Part shown: piece by piece, positions 24,093 to 35,442 of the stretch
Numbering within the stretch: the stretch's first letter is position 1
Layout: each line of letters opens with the position of its first letter
NCBI GenBank assembly: GCA_963920665.1
Contig: OY987273.1
Span: 15,812,501-15,876,500, forward strand
DNA: 64,000 nucleotides
Source of the DNA: Straminergon stramineum
Taxonomy: Eukaryota > Streptophyta > Bryopsida > Hypnales > Calliergonaceae
Direction of reading: 5' to 3'
The notes under the pieces: model-generated
The model's database searches: none
What the model saw: the letters and a program-made list of their open reading frames with translations, nothing else
What the model was told of the DNA's origin: nothing
Program-made: the position numbers and the translations under genes

Positions 24093-27000
24093 ATGACACT
24101 TCACTCAGGTGCGCATAGTTGTCTTGCGTTTCCAAGTGGAGAAGGAGCTTTAGTAGAAGGAGATCATGATCTTGACAGGGATAATGCAGGTCTCAGCATT
24201 TTCAAGAACTTTTTGGAGGGGGTTGTGGCCGCATCACTCACCTCAACAATGGAGGCAGTTGAGGCGCCCACTGCATCCACCCAAAAACTCCGTAGAAGTA
24301 GCCGCCTACACAATCCAAGTGAGTTGGTCAATGAAATTGCAACACCCCTGCAACGAATTCCGAAGAAGAAGAAGGTAACCAACTCTCTTTACCACACACC
24401 TTCACTGTTTGGACACTATGGCGTTGGGGTTTTAGACAGAGGTTGAGAGTGATTGCCTGAGGAGAGAATGCATAGGGATCACGAGAGGGACAGGTGAGGT
24501 TTTAGGGTTTGGCGCCTTGGCCTTGTTCTTGGACATCCATGCTTTTAGGGGAGTAAGGCCCGGTGGGCCTTGCGCCTTGGCCGCCGATGCTCAACCCTCT
24601 TGCCGCAGCCCTCCCACTGGTGTGCGCAGCGCCTCCCGCCGGTGCGAGGTGTTCACAGCGCCGGTCGCTCCCACAGCCGGCTCCCTTCCGCTCCCGCAGC
24701 CTACCTACACCTCCGCCGCTGTCGGTCCCTCCCACGCGACGGCGGAATTTGAATTTTTTACTTGATGGGCATCAATCACGGTGGGTGCAATTGGTAATTA
24801 TGATGTTCATCTCCTTTGGTGGCTTGGCGTTCATCCATCCCCATCCATTAGCGTTTTACAATACTCATTTTAGATATCTTTAGCAACACCATAGTGTTTT
24901 CTCTTTTTTCGTAGTGTGCTTGCTTGTTGCTTCTGTGTTCTCGAATTTTGTCTAGCTTTGCAATTCGGAGGAGCCTTTGCAATTCGGAAGAGCCTTGGGT
25001 GATGGGCGAGGCAGCGTAGTTTCCACATTGTGGTGGAGTGATCGAGGTTGCGGGTTGCATACCGTGGGTCGCGGCAAGGGTGTGAAGGTCGCTGGGAGGA
25101 GCACAAGGGTGTGAGCGTCACGGCGGGAGGTGTGTAATTTTTCTTGTTGCCTTGTCTTCCGCGAGTGTTTTCCTCATCAAATCCAGTTTTACAGTGATTT
25201 TTGGGGACGCTTGGGTGATGGTGGAAATCCAACCCTCAAGGTTGGTCACGACCGTCGACTGTTGTCTTAGACGTCTGAACTGATGTCTAAACGCTGTTGT
25301 GGACATTGGTCGGAGCGGTAACCCTAAACCCTGTCGACACCCTCTTGACTGGAGTTGGTGCTGAGATTTTTGTTTTCATTTGTGAACTTTTTTTCGTCTT
25401 CTTGTTGCCTTGTCTCCGCGAGTGTTTTTCTTACCCTCCAGTTTTAGTCCACAACAACTCTTGACTGGAGCTGGAGCTAAGATTGACATCGTCATTTGTG
25501 AACTTCTCTTCGTCTTCTTGTTGCCTTGTCTCCGCGAGTGTTTTTCCTCATCAAATCCAGTTTTACAGTGATTTTTGGGGACGCCTGGGTGATGGTGGAA
25601 ATCCAACCCTCGAGGTTGGTCACGACCGCAGAGTATTGTCTTCAACGTCCTCTCGGATGTCTCAACGTTGTTCTGGACATTGGTCCGAGTGCTGATCCTG
25701 CTGCCCTGTCGACACCCTCTTGACTGGAGCTAGAGCTGAGATTGACTTTTCCATTTGTGAGCTTTTTTTCGTCTTCTTGTTGCCTTGTCTCTACGAGTTT
25801 TTGAACTGAAATCCTTTTCGATATCTTCAAATATATGAAGGTCACGTGAATGAACCCTAGAACGATGTCTAGATGTTGAGACTGATGTTGTAATAGACGT
25901 CTCAATCATGTGAAGTGCTGCATGTTTAGCTTCGGGTGCCATAGGTGATGTTTAGGAAGTGTCACAATGATCCCGTTTGGTGTTTTTCCTGGCATGTTTG
26001 TTCCAGGTAGCAGGTGAAGATTTTGTGAAGTGGCCTTCATCAAAACCAAGAATGGCACCAAATCATTCGAAATTGCCAATGAAGTGTGGACTAGAGTCAC
26101 AACGTGGCCGTGGAATTTCATCAGATGCTAGGCCACGTCAAGTGGTTTAGAATCTTTCGTCCCCGGAGAAGCGCTCCAAGAATGGCAATGACAAGTGGCA
26201 AGTGACAAGCCGCCAACAAGAGAAGGGGAAGGGGAAGGCTGCTGCGAGGAGTCCACCATTGAAGAAGCGCCGAGCGCGCATGGCACAAGAGGAGGTGGAG
26301 GAGTCTGACCCGGAAGATGAAGTGGAGTATGAGGGTTCCAGCGATGACTCGGATGATCCCTCAAAATCCAAGTTTGTGCTTTCATTTTGTCCCTTTGTTT
26401 CCAATTTCATCTTTTCTTAGAGAATGCTTGCCTATAGTAGCATGACACCGTGAGTCCATGTGAAGTCCATTCAGCTGATTGAGGTGTTGTCAAGTGAGTC
26501 TCACTTCAACGTAATTTTGCTAGTAGACACTGATTCCAACACCGACTTTGTCATGAGACGTTGATGTAGACATTGTTCTAGACATCGATGAAGATGTCGT
26601 ATGTCTTTATGCAGCAGAGATGTTCTTGGTTTGACTTTATGGTCTTCATGGCACAGGCAAATGTACGAGGAAGGGGATTCATCTTCGTCCTCAGACAATG
26701 ATCCCGACACACTGATGTTGGAAAAGGAGCGAACTCCAACTCCAACTCCACCCTCGAATCGTGTGAAACGGACCATGAAGAAGGAGGACACTGCAAAGGT
26801 GGATAAGCAAGTAGTGAAGGTGGACCGACGTGGCAATCCTTACGGAAAAGCCACTGAATATCTTGCAAATGACGTGAAGTCATTTGCAAAGGATCTCCAC
26901 CCGGCATATGGGTGGGGCGACCAGCCAATGAAGGACAAGATGCGGTTCTTTGAACGCGTGGCAGTAGGTATTAATTGACATTGGAGTTGTTGTAATGGTT

Positions 27001-28645
27001 TGCGTTTTGGTGTTGGTGCAACAGACGTCCACATGTTGTCTCGGACGTTTTAGTGTTGAGGAAGATGTCAATTTATCATATGACTCAGTACTTTGGACTC
27101 TAAGTTCACTTGATTTTGTTGCCCCACCAGATTGGACTATTAAAGGTGGTCTTGAGATCAACCCAGGCTGGTATGCTCAGTTTGTGACGAAGACTTTGAT
27201 CAATGTATGCCACAGCCTCATGAGGCTCATTGACCTTGATTTGCCTATGCCCGTGGGCTTGGACCCCTCGGTTTGGGAAATGCTCAGAGCAAAGCGTAGA
27301 TCAGCAAAGGCTCAAGAGAAGTCAATGCAGATGCGTGCAGTTTCAAAGTCTAAGAACAACAAGGAAACCCAGATGAGGTCCATAGAGAAGCGTCTGATGG
27401 GGGAGTTGGTAACATGTGCTTCACTCTAAGTGTTGTTTCAATGTTTCTATGCTAAATTTGTTGTCCTTACCAACATTAGTTCATGTTGTTATGATGCATG
27501 TATAAGCATGGGTGTTGACAAGTGGCCTCCTATTTATTTCCTCACCGATGTCTACATGTGCATCTTATGTTTTCTTTATTGTTTCTTTAGACTAACAATG
27601 AGCTTGTGATGTATAATTGGCAGACTCTAAAACTGGGACGCATACCCCAGGATGATGAGCTTCAGCGTGCCACCGAAGAAGAGTTTGCCTGGTGTGAAAA
27701 AGAGCTCCGCAATGCAAACATCCGATATGCATCCCCCCAGGACATCGAGGGAGTGCGTGCAGCAACATCAAAGATTGGAGATCGTCTTGCTGAGATGACT
27801 AACTTGATCCGTTTGCTTGTGCAATCCTTTGGCCGTGACAGTGTACAGCATCAGATGCTTGCATCAACACCCGCAGGCCTGGCACTCTTGCAGGGCAACG
27901 TCTGCACCGATATTCCCCAAGTCTTTGACAGTCACAACACTGCTACAGGTGACGTTGATGGAGATAGAACCAATGTTGTGCAGGCTGGTGAAGTTGGTGC
28001 AGACGTTGGCGTGGATGCAGATGAGGACGTGGAGCCTAAGGTTGACTACTTGATGGACCATCCCCCGGACAACGCAGGAGACATTGATCCCGAACAGAGT
28101 GAGGTTGATGCTGCTGTGGATACCACTCCCGGCCTTGACGGAGTGGCCCTTAACCCCCTTGCAACGCTTGTTGATAACATGGTGAGCGCTCCCGTGGACG
28201 TCCTTGCGGATCCATATGCCATAGTGGCTCAGCTTGCATCCGGCGAGGGAGAGGGTACTCCTATTGCCTTGGCAGAGCAATCCAACCCTCGAGAGGTATT
28301 TCTCATGTTGGTTTTGACAAGAACATAGATGGGAGGTAGACATTGGTGTGTTGTTTTAGACATTGTATTGGACATTCTGTATCTCTCTCTTATTATAGTG
28401 TTTTATCATTTAGTTCTAATAGTATGTACGGTGGTATTATGTGCAATCAGGTTGAAAATCTTCCATCTAAGGGATCTTCGTCTCGCATCAATCGAGTGAC
28501 AAGGACCTTGAAGCCAACACCAAAGCCAACAGAAGTGGTCACCACTGTGAAGGCTACGAAGGGAACCATGCAACAAGTGCCCAAACCGAATCCCCCTACA
28601 GGAGGGGGGCAGCCCCGAAAAGGAGAAGCATCACGGAAGAAATGA
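24093..28645 (+). CDS. ORF1/TNPA-like gene of E2, six exons, one in-frame TAG
   Basis: Proposed exons are 24093-24374, 26007-26371, 26657-26967, 27131-27408, 27591-28295 and 28451-28645. All are GT-AG with matching phases, about 711 codons. The protein has a Lys-rich end to exon 1 (PKKKK), basic then acidic low-complexity stretches in exon 2, a segment with YGWGDQPMKDK and DWTIKGGLEINPGW in exons 3-4, a basic helix-rich region with RSAKAQEKSMQMRAV, a charged segment with LGRIPQDDELQRATEEEF, and an acidic C-terminal half. The order resembles plant Ptta/En/Spm ORF1 proteins (Transposase_24 type), thought to bind subterminal repeats. The model contains a TAG at 26148-26150 (about residue 142), present in both E2 copies, so either an unseen splice avoids it or the gene is inactive. 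A start at the second exon cannot be excluded. Confidence 0.65.
24497..24762. other. GC-rich island in ORF1 intron with a telo-box, right copy
   Basis: Mirror of 2300-2565. It lies in the 1632-bp intron between exons 1 and 2 of the ORF1 gene. Composition differs sharply from the rest of the element, as expected for captured host sequence or a CpG-rich promoter. No product recognised. Confidence 0.45.
24957..24994. repeat. 19-bp tandem duplication unique to E2-R
   Basis: TTTGCAATTCGGAGGAGCC at 24957-24975 is followed by TTTGCAATTCGGAAGAGCC at 24976-24994. The left E2 copy has one unit (2087-2105). This is the only length difference I found between the two copies and it shifts the mirror axis by 19. 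Confidence 0.92.
25135..25779. repeat. Internal direct repeats in the long ORF1 intron, right copy
   Basis: Mirror of 1302-1945. CTTGTTGCCTTGTCT recurs at about 25143, 25398, 25514 and 25772, giving spacings of about 255, 116 and 258 bp. Confidence 0.75.
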
Positions 28646-30243
28646 CCATTGAGGTGTGTTTTGATTCTCTCAAAAGCATAGATATGTGGCTGGTAGGCCT
28701 TCAGTTGTCTGTTTGTCCATTGTCACTAACGTCCAGCGTTTGTTTGCAGGACTCCTTCTGTCCATGGAGACCTCGCCTTCAACGCTCAGATGTTTGCTTA
28801 GACATAGAGGACGCTTCACGCAACATTGTGAGAACTTCTTGGTGGCACTATTTCATGATTATCTTAATGGGTTTAGTGTCTATCATATTTTTTGTGGGGC
28901 ATGTTGTGCTATATTCCCTTTTACAAAAGCTTTGTTCTCCTCATGGAGATTTTTTTTCCTTGCAACACTTTACCGGTATATGAATATGATATTTTTTATT
29001 TGCCTAAAGGTGGTGCATGTATTTTTTGTTTGCCTAAAGGACCATTGAGTGGTGCATGTATTTCAAGTATTGTGATTGTGCTAAGCTCTCTTGCTATGCA
29101 ATGTCATTCATTGATATAGTGTAAAACCAATTTTGGTAAATACGTGCCATGCCAGAGCGTTGTTTAGGTCTCTTCAAATGTGGGCACAATGTCTAATGTT
29201 CAACGTCCTCACGATCATTGCAATGTTGCACCGCATTGTTTTGATGTCTAAACGTGTGTCTACAAGCGCACACAGGAATGCACCATGTTGTTAGGTAGGA
29301 CATAATCCTAGACCCCTTCAATTCAGTGTCAATGTTTGTGAAGTCTACAACATGTCTTCATTCACGTCTCACAGTGCACATTGCTATCACATCTAAGCTT
29401 GCCCTAAACGTGGAAGCATCAAAAGCTATGCATGCATGTCATTAAACCTAGCCCTATACACGTCCTAAACATTGCCTACACAGACTTGTGCTTGTCAATT
29501 GCCTAACTAGTTAGTGTCATTTCAGACATCCCATGCTCAAACCCAATCTTCAAGGATGTTGGTACGAAGCATGCACACGTTGTCTACAATGATTTGTTAC
29601 TTGTAAAAATGTTGTACATGTGAATGTTGACATCCAACGCGCCACACGTCTAGTAGAAAATAGCATGAACATGTCCTTAACCATGTCAAATTCCCCACTG
29701 TGAAAGCCTCAGATGACACAAATGGCGTTAGAATCGACGTGCTTACCAGTAGTGCATGTTCCGCATAAACATTGTCGTTAACATAGTTGTGTCTAGGACA
29801 ACATCGTGTTAGACATTTTGATGTCTGGAAAGACATCTTCTAGACGTATGTAGAAAGCTCCAGAAGAGGCTTCTCCGCGCACCAAAATTGTCCACGTCAG
29901 CATTCGAAGATGCCACGTCACCTATTGTTGACTCCCCGGTCAATGTACACATCAGATGCCACATCACCAAAATTGGATGGTTGAGAAAATTGCCAACTTG
30001 GCTGCCCATGCTCACGTGGCACCAAATTTGTAGCCACATGGCAGAGTTCTGGCACCCGTTGACCAGTGTTTTTTTGGATGTCCGGTGCTTAGCATGCCGC
30101 TGTCCATGATAATTCTTGGATGTCAAAACCCTGTTTTTGCAGACGCGATGTGATTAGACATCTACGTCGACATGCCTGATGTCGGATCCGACGTCTGAGT
30201 GTCTAAATTTCGCAGTCGGGCGACTGCGTGTTTTCTTCTAGTG
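28646..30243. repeat. Subterminal region and right terminus of E2-R
   Basis: There is no gene after the ORF1 stop. GATGTCT, AGACGT, AACGTC and CCACGTCA words recur through 29160-30180. It ends with a perfect hairpin CGCAGTCGGGCGACTGCG (30211-30228) just inside the terminus TTTTCTTCTAGTG (30231-30243). Short frames at 28642-29119 and 29597-30126 have no support. Confidence 0.65.
30211..30228. repeat. Terminal hairpin of E2
   Basis: CGCAGTCG, GG, CGACTGCG: an 8-bp perfect stem with a 2-base centre, three bases from the terminal repeat. The opposite end of the element has only a remnant (TGTCGGGCG near 16164). Confidence 0.85.
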
Positions 30244-30841
30244 AGAATGCCCTTGTAGAGTTTGCTTTGCTCTCCGAAAAAAAAAGATAACAAAGTAATT
30301 GTGTGCCTCTAAATTGGGATCCCAAAAGCAATGTGCTTCAAGGCTTTGACATTTTCACCTATATCTTAGAACATTGGAACACCATTTTTGCATTCGTAAC
30401 ATAGATTTGGAATGGGTGCTTTGTGTAGTTGGTAGCATTGTGCAGAAGAAATACAATGCTTCATACTGTACTTCATGTATACTGTCACTATCCATTGCCC
30501 GTGATAGAGGTCTGCTTCACAAGCACCAATAGTAGTAATGTTGCCATCGAAAGCATGTCCGTGTAAATGTCAGTGAAGACACACAAAATCTATTTCTAAC
30601 ATCCACATGTTCGTATATTCATGCCCATGTGAATGCCACATTCTCAATGTTGATGATTGTATGATGTTTAGGTTGTCACCTTGTAGGCATAGAGAAGTTC
30701 TGGTTTTTTTTTACTCTCTTGGACTAGACATTGCCAACAAAAATAGAGATCCAAATCACTATGCTATAAGAAATGGTATCGCACTTGTGTATCATACTGC
30801 ATGACAATGAGCCTTGTTAAAATTTGGTTTGTGTTGAGTTA
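30244..30841. other. E1 interior to the right of E2-R, no gene
   Basis: 598 bp of AT-rich sequence between the E2 terminus and the R repeat. Some GTCAGTGAAGACAC-type words occur; no coding signal was seen. The frame at 30607-30804 has no support. Confidence 0.45.
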
Positions 30842-32157
30842 TGTCATGCCCCTATCTCCTTGGGGTGCCTGAAGTGCCTTAGTGAGCAAGGGGTACCTTG
30901 GGGGTGACTTCACAAGCCTTGCAATAGGCTAAAAATGGAGAAATGAAAGACTCCTGAGCAAATAGGGCGCAATAGCGCCTTGGTTAAGGAGGAAATTGTA
31001 GTATGACATACATTCTTGAATAGTTCTTGAGAAGACACTTCTAACCGTCCAAAGAATGCATAATTTAGACTAGTAGGCTAGAAGTTATGTTCATTCAAAG
31101 TTGGAGGTGTCCCGGTGACACCGAGACACTCAAAGGCTAGGTGTGAAGGGTTCCAAACGAATCATTGAACAAAGCATGACATATAGCATATCAATGGAAA
31201 GTTACAAAGACAAGGAACTTAGAATGCCAAGCATTACGAGGTTCTATGACATGAACCAAAAGTTATGGGCAAGAGAAGGGTCGAGGTGAAGGCGTGATGC
31301 CACTTCTAGTGAACCCGAATCTTTAGAAGGCCATAACTTTGTGATAACTTTTTCAAATGGAACAAGTGAGTAGTCCATCGACATCTACTCGTCTTGTAGA
31401 TATCCAAAATAGGCTTGCCTATGGGATTTAAAGCCTTGACAACAAAGTTACGCCGTTCGGAAGTTCGGGAGTCCAAATGAAGTGAGAACTTGGGGATTTC
31501 AGTTGGAAACAAGTGGTCTTCCAAAACCCAAGGGGGTTTGGGAAGCCCCTTGGACCCACAAAGGGGGGGTCTACAGAAGACTACAAAGTGTACTATAGGA
31601 GGGGTTAGTCTCCCTCCTCACTCCCTCTTGGAGCCTTGGTGAGTCCCGGTGACTCATGAGTGGTAATGTAACTTCACCACTGGCTTCAAGGCTCCTTGAG
31701 ACACTTGTGTGTGTGTGTCTAGGGGCACTGGTTGGTTGGAGTCCCACTCCTTGCTAGGCCTTTGGTAATGTGTCCCGAATTGTGAGTCTCAATTAGTGTT
31801 GGTGTGAGAGTAGCAAATGCACAACGGGTCTAGTATGAAGTGGGGTGACAACCAAGAGCAGTTAGGACCGTGGTGAGTAGTACCACCATGAGACCTAGCA
31901 CAGTAAGATGGAAGTTCTGCCTCATGTCACCAAGTGACATGCCAAGTGTCATGAGTGGGGTGCGTGCTAGGAGTCCTGGGCACCAAGACTTAGGATTGTG
32001 AGTTGGAAATGGGAACTATTATTGTGAGTGTGTGGCATATGCAGTGTTAGTTAGTTGGACCTAAGTGATGCTGGTATTGGAGTGTGGTAAGCTTTAAAAG
32101 TTGTAAAGGGCTATTGAAGTCTGGTTGGAGCTATAAGGTGTTACTAGGGCTGCAACA
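30842..32157 (+). repeat. R-family LTR-like repeat, 1316 bp, inside E1
   Basis: It starts TGTCATGCCCC and ends GCTGCAACA, so it has the TG..CA ends of an LTR. It is closely similar in length and sequence to copies at 43638-44955, 45490-46778 and 57584-58901. No flanking 5-bp duplication is seen here (AGTTA before, TGCAT after), so it may be one end of a deleted element. No coding content; a small frame on the minus strand is shared by several copies but shows no motif. Confidence 0.75.
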
Positions 32158-33252
32158 TGCATTCCTTATCTTTACACAATGTAGTCACTTTGTAGTTTGG
32201 TCCTTATTTCTGTAGCCTTATTTTGGTGCCATTCCACTTTCATGGCCACTCACTTGCATGTTTATTTGTCATTCTATAGTCCTCTTGAATGTATAGGGTG
32301 GGGCATGAGGACATCGGGAGATAGGACTTGAGTGTATAGGGTGGCGCAATGAGGACATCAGAAGATAGGACTTCTTTGTCATTGCCGTGTTGAAGCCCCC
32401 TTCATTGATGCATGCATAAGTCCCTAAACTTGACGTGTAAGTAATGTCTTATGATGCCAGATGTATAAGGAAGCCGCCTTCACTTGCTCACTCTAAATGA
32501 AATCCCCTAAACAAAGCATATCTACTAATGACTAAGATGAAATGTGTCATTGGAAGTAAGCATGTTAGACTCTCTATTCTAAAAGTGTCTCCCAAAACAT
32601 GATTATGTTTCCAAAGGTATCTCCAAGAACGTCTTTTAGTCTTAAAACACGTCTACAAAGACATCATTACTCTCTCACAACGTCAACGTCAACGTCTTAA
32701 TGTTTGAAAAGATGTCTCTAAAAACATCTTCATGTTTTTGTAGACATCTACTAAATAAACATTGAATATGCACAATGTGGACCTTCTATGATGACGTGGC
32801 ATGCCATATTAGCATTAGTCTATGCCACATCATCAAATTCCATGTGGCATGCCATGTCATCATCTGAAATGGTTTTGACTACCCCTTCACAACCTGTCCC
32901 CTTCTTTTTAGCTTGAGCAGACGTTTTACCCAAAATCAAAGTAATTTTCTAAAACTTACTTGTAGTAGAAATGGGTCAACAAAACTAACATGTCAATCAA
33001 TGCTTTTGTGGACATTTGAGTTTGACATAATCATATTCTCATCTATGTCATCGAAAATAGTAGACGTCAATGGGAAGACTAACGTATTATGAATATAATT
33101 TTCCACCATCATCTGCAACATCCACTAAAAGGTACCTTAGACTATAGTCCGTATTCCAGATGTCTAGATGTCTCTCCGGATAGAGTATGTTTTGCCTTGG
33201 ACATCCTATGTTTTGGGTCAGACACGAAAAAAAACATTGTTTTCTTATAGTG
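32158..33252. other. Right end of E1, with a two-unit direct repeat at 32290-32373
   Basis: GTATAGGGTGG..CATGAGGACATC..AGATAGGACTT occurs twice, 42 bp apart. From 32640 on, ACGTCTT, AGACATC and ATGTCTA words increase, and GATGACGTGGCATGCCA words appear at 32790-32860, matching the left E1 end. It terminates in the E1 inverted repeat at 33235-33252. Confidence 0.65.
33235..33252 (-). repeat. Right terminal inverted repeat of E1
   Basis: CATTGTTTTCTTATAGTG, preceded by an A/T-run, the inverse of 12061-12078 with the original CACTA end intact. Confidence 0.88.
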
Positions 33253-33912
33253 TCTTCTTCCAGCTCTTCTTCTTCAAATTCTGACTGATCCGTCTTGACT
33301 TCGCTTGTGAGGCCATATTGCAAAAGAGTGGATCCGGTATTGTACTCTATCATCTCTACACTACTTATAAGTTCTGCCTCATGGTAGAGATGGAATAAGT
33401 AAGGACTAATGGGGTTGAGCTTGGTTTTTCGTACATGGTTAGTGAGCTTGGATATTGTACCCGCGATAACCTTCCCCCAATGTACTAGTCTACCTTCCAT
33501 TGCCCCAAAGATGGTATTGGCCACCGTGACCGTAACTTAGGTAGGCTTATCCACATACAAGATCGAAATGAAAAATTCTAACATTTGTTTATGCCTCTCG
33601 TCCTTACAATCACTGATTGCATACCCCTCCTTCACATGGGCTAGACTTTTAAACTTTCTAGTCGTAAACTTAATTGCTCGAGAAGCTAGTCCAGATCCTT
33701 ACTTTTGGAATCCTTAGATGTCCGCCAAACCTCATCCGTCCAAGTTCCGGATCCCCCCCTTACTGTCAACTCATATTGATTCGGAACTCCTACAATGAAC
33801 TCTTGAATCATCTCTTCATTCTTGAGGGTCCATGACCTACATATTATTCCAACACACCCTAGTAAGCCCTCAAGTTGGCACTTGGAACTCAGGGTTTTCT
33901 TTTTTTTGATTT
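33253..33912 (-). pseudogene. H-family gene, middle fragment (copy 1, piece 2)
   Basis: On the minus strand this reads MANTIFGAMEGRLVHWGKV, then NPISPYLFHLYHEAELISS, MIEYNTGSTLLQYGL and an acidic EFEEEELEED run that stops at the E1 insertion. It matches 47240-47850 of the second H copy. The upstream part (33530-33900) is more decayed but alignable. It joins 12060 on the far side of E1 and 38536 on the far side of the insertion at 33913. The function is unknown. Confidence 0.75.
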
Positions 33913-35435
33913 TGTTAGTATTTTAGCATAATTATATGCAAAAATGCTTAAAAAGAGTGTTTGAGTGGTATTTGATAGAAGTCCCTACCAATACAGTGAG
34001 GGGTCATCCTAAAAGTATAGAGTATATAAAATACTCAAATTTCATACTTCTAATGCCTAGTTGAGAGTCTGAGAGGTCGATTAAGTATTTCCGAGAGAAT
34101 TAAGGGTTTGAGTGTTAGCCAGTCCTAGTAGTTGTCCATGTTAAACTTAGTCTTACAATTGCATGTGACAAGATGGCTAAGTCCATTTTAGGTCTAGAGA
34201 GTCTAATATAGGTCACCATCCAATTCGTAAAGAATTTGAATTGGTAAGTTTTTATTTGCAGATAACTTATAGGAGAATTATCCAATCTGCAAATAAAGTC
34301 ATGGGAGAGAGACCGGAGTATGAAGAAAGGTGCTTTTACTCTAAAAGCATGCCAAGAGCCAACATTGGAGCCAGTTGTTCCAAGATTCCCCGATACAAGA
34401 ATAATTTCCCCCTCGGGCGGAAATTAAAAGGAAATTGCTAATTTTAGCTTCCCTATGAATAGTGCAAAGTGAAATGTAATGTTGCACTTTGGTTTTGGGA
34501 GTTTCCTAGAAGCTACCCAAAAAGTTTCGAAATTTCCTGAAACTATTACAATGACTCCATGGGAAGTCAACTGCCTTTGAACATGGTCGTAAATTCTTAG
34601 GAATTACCCATGTTGCGGTAAAATTCCACTAAAAATTAGGATAGTGTGTTGTGTGCTAATAAAGCGTTCCACAAAGTTTGAAGACATTCTGACATTCCTA
34701 GGTACTAGAATCGGCAACGACATTGGACTTTTGAAGAATTTACGACTTTACAGCAGGTTGACCGGCGTACCATGAGATGGCGGTGTTCAAATGACATGAA
34801 TGAGGGGTCTTTTCTTACTCCCATGAACCTTCTAAGTAACCCTAGCTAGATTGTTTCCTCAAAAGAAACAAATTCCAAAAGTTAGAGTTTTCACCTTTCT
34901 TTGGAGTTACTGTAAGTTGATTTTACACTTATGAAGGGCTGGGAAGAAAGGGGTATGGGGTCCCCTAGGCTAATTTGGGTCTTCTAAACACAATGGCGCA
35001 ATCGTTTTTCAATTTGGAGTTGTTCCCTAGAAGATAGGAGGGGTCCAGCAGTAGGTTTGATTGTTTTAGAGTAATTAGTGGTAATTCAAAGTTAATTTCG
35101 CAAATATCTTTTGAAAAATTGAAGATTGGATTTGGATAAGACCTCTTTTCTTGCGTAACAATCCATCTTTTGTTTAAAGAAATACAATTTAGAAATACTT
35201 TGGGTTAATTAGCAAAATATCTAGGTTAATTAGGGTTATTTTCAAAATATCTTTGGGAAAAGATCTTGGATTTGATTTAGCCAAGATTTATTAGCTAAAT
35301 AGAGAGGGTTCTAGAGAATTCTTCCATTAAACAAAGATTATTTTGGAATTACGATAGGATAGTTTAGTAAATATCTCGAGATCAAAAGTAAATGTTTTTC
35401 CACCAACAACTTACTGGGGAGGGGCTTGGGACAAG

Positions 35436-35442
35436 TATAAAA
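35436..35442 (+). promoter_or_regulatory. TATA box candidate in the LTR-like segment
   Basis: TATAAAA in a locally GC-richer context, about 300 bp before the proposed LTR end. Spacing suits an LTR promoter; there is no direct proof. Confidence 0.4.

Larger units (their letters stand above)
16135..30243 (+). mobile_element. CACTA (En/Spm) transposon E2, complete right copy, 14.1 kb
   Basis: The left terminus is CACAGGAAGAAATTATG at 16135, a degenerate CACTA end where identity with the inverted copy stops. The right terminus is TTTTCTTCTAGTG at 30231-30243. In between are two divergent genes, the Tnp2 transposase on minus (17311-21627) and the ORF1/TNPA-like gene on plus (24093-28645). Subterminal regions of about 1.2 and 1.6 kb are rich in GATGTCT and ACGTGGC words. 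The ends are only partly complementary to each other and flanking trinucleotides (CTT and AGA) do not form a target duplication, so the left terminus is either mutated or the insertion was rearranged. Nested inside E1. Confidence 0.85.
12061..33252. mobile_element. CACTA-type element E1, host of nested E2-R and an R-family repeat
   Basis: The termini are CATTATAAGAAAACAATG at 12061-12078 and its inverse CATTGTTTTCTTATAGTG at 33235-33252 (one mismatch, CACTA to CATTA), both followed inward by a poly-T/A tract. Flanking trinucleotides are TCC (12058-12060) and TCT (33253-33255). The uninterrupted H paralogue has the empty site at 47851/47852 and lacks three bases relative to the filled site, as expected for a 3-bp target duplication. 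Removing the gap artefact, E2-R (14.1 kb) and the R repeat leaves about 3.1 kb with no transposase, so E1 itself looks non-autonomous. A second copy of its left end appears at 14720 because of the contig overlap. Confidence 0.8.

Noticed and set aside
1..27080. Foldback (palindromic read) artefact as the cause of the inverted arms
   Set aside because: The arms stop at a transposon end, the spacer is unique sequence, and the arms differ by a 19-bp duplication and at least two substitutions. A scaffold misjoin is still possible.
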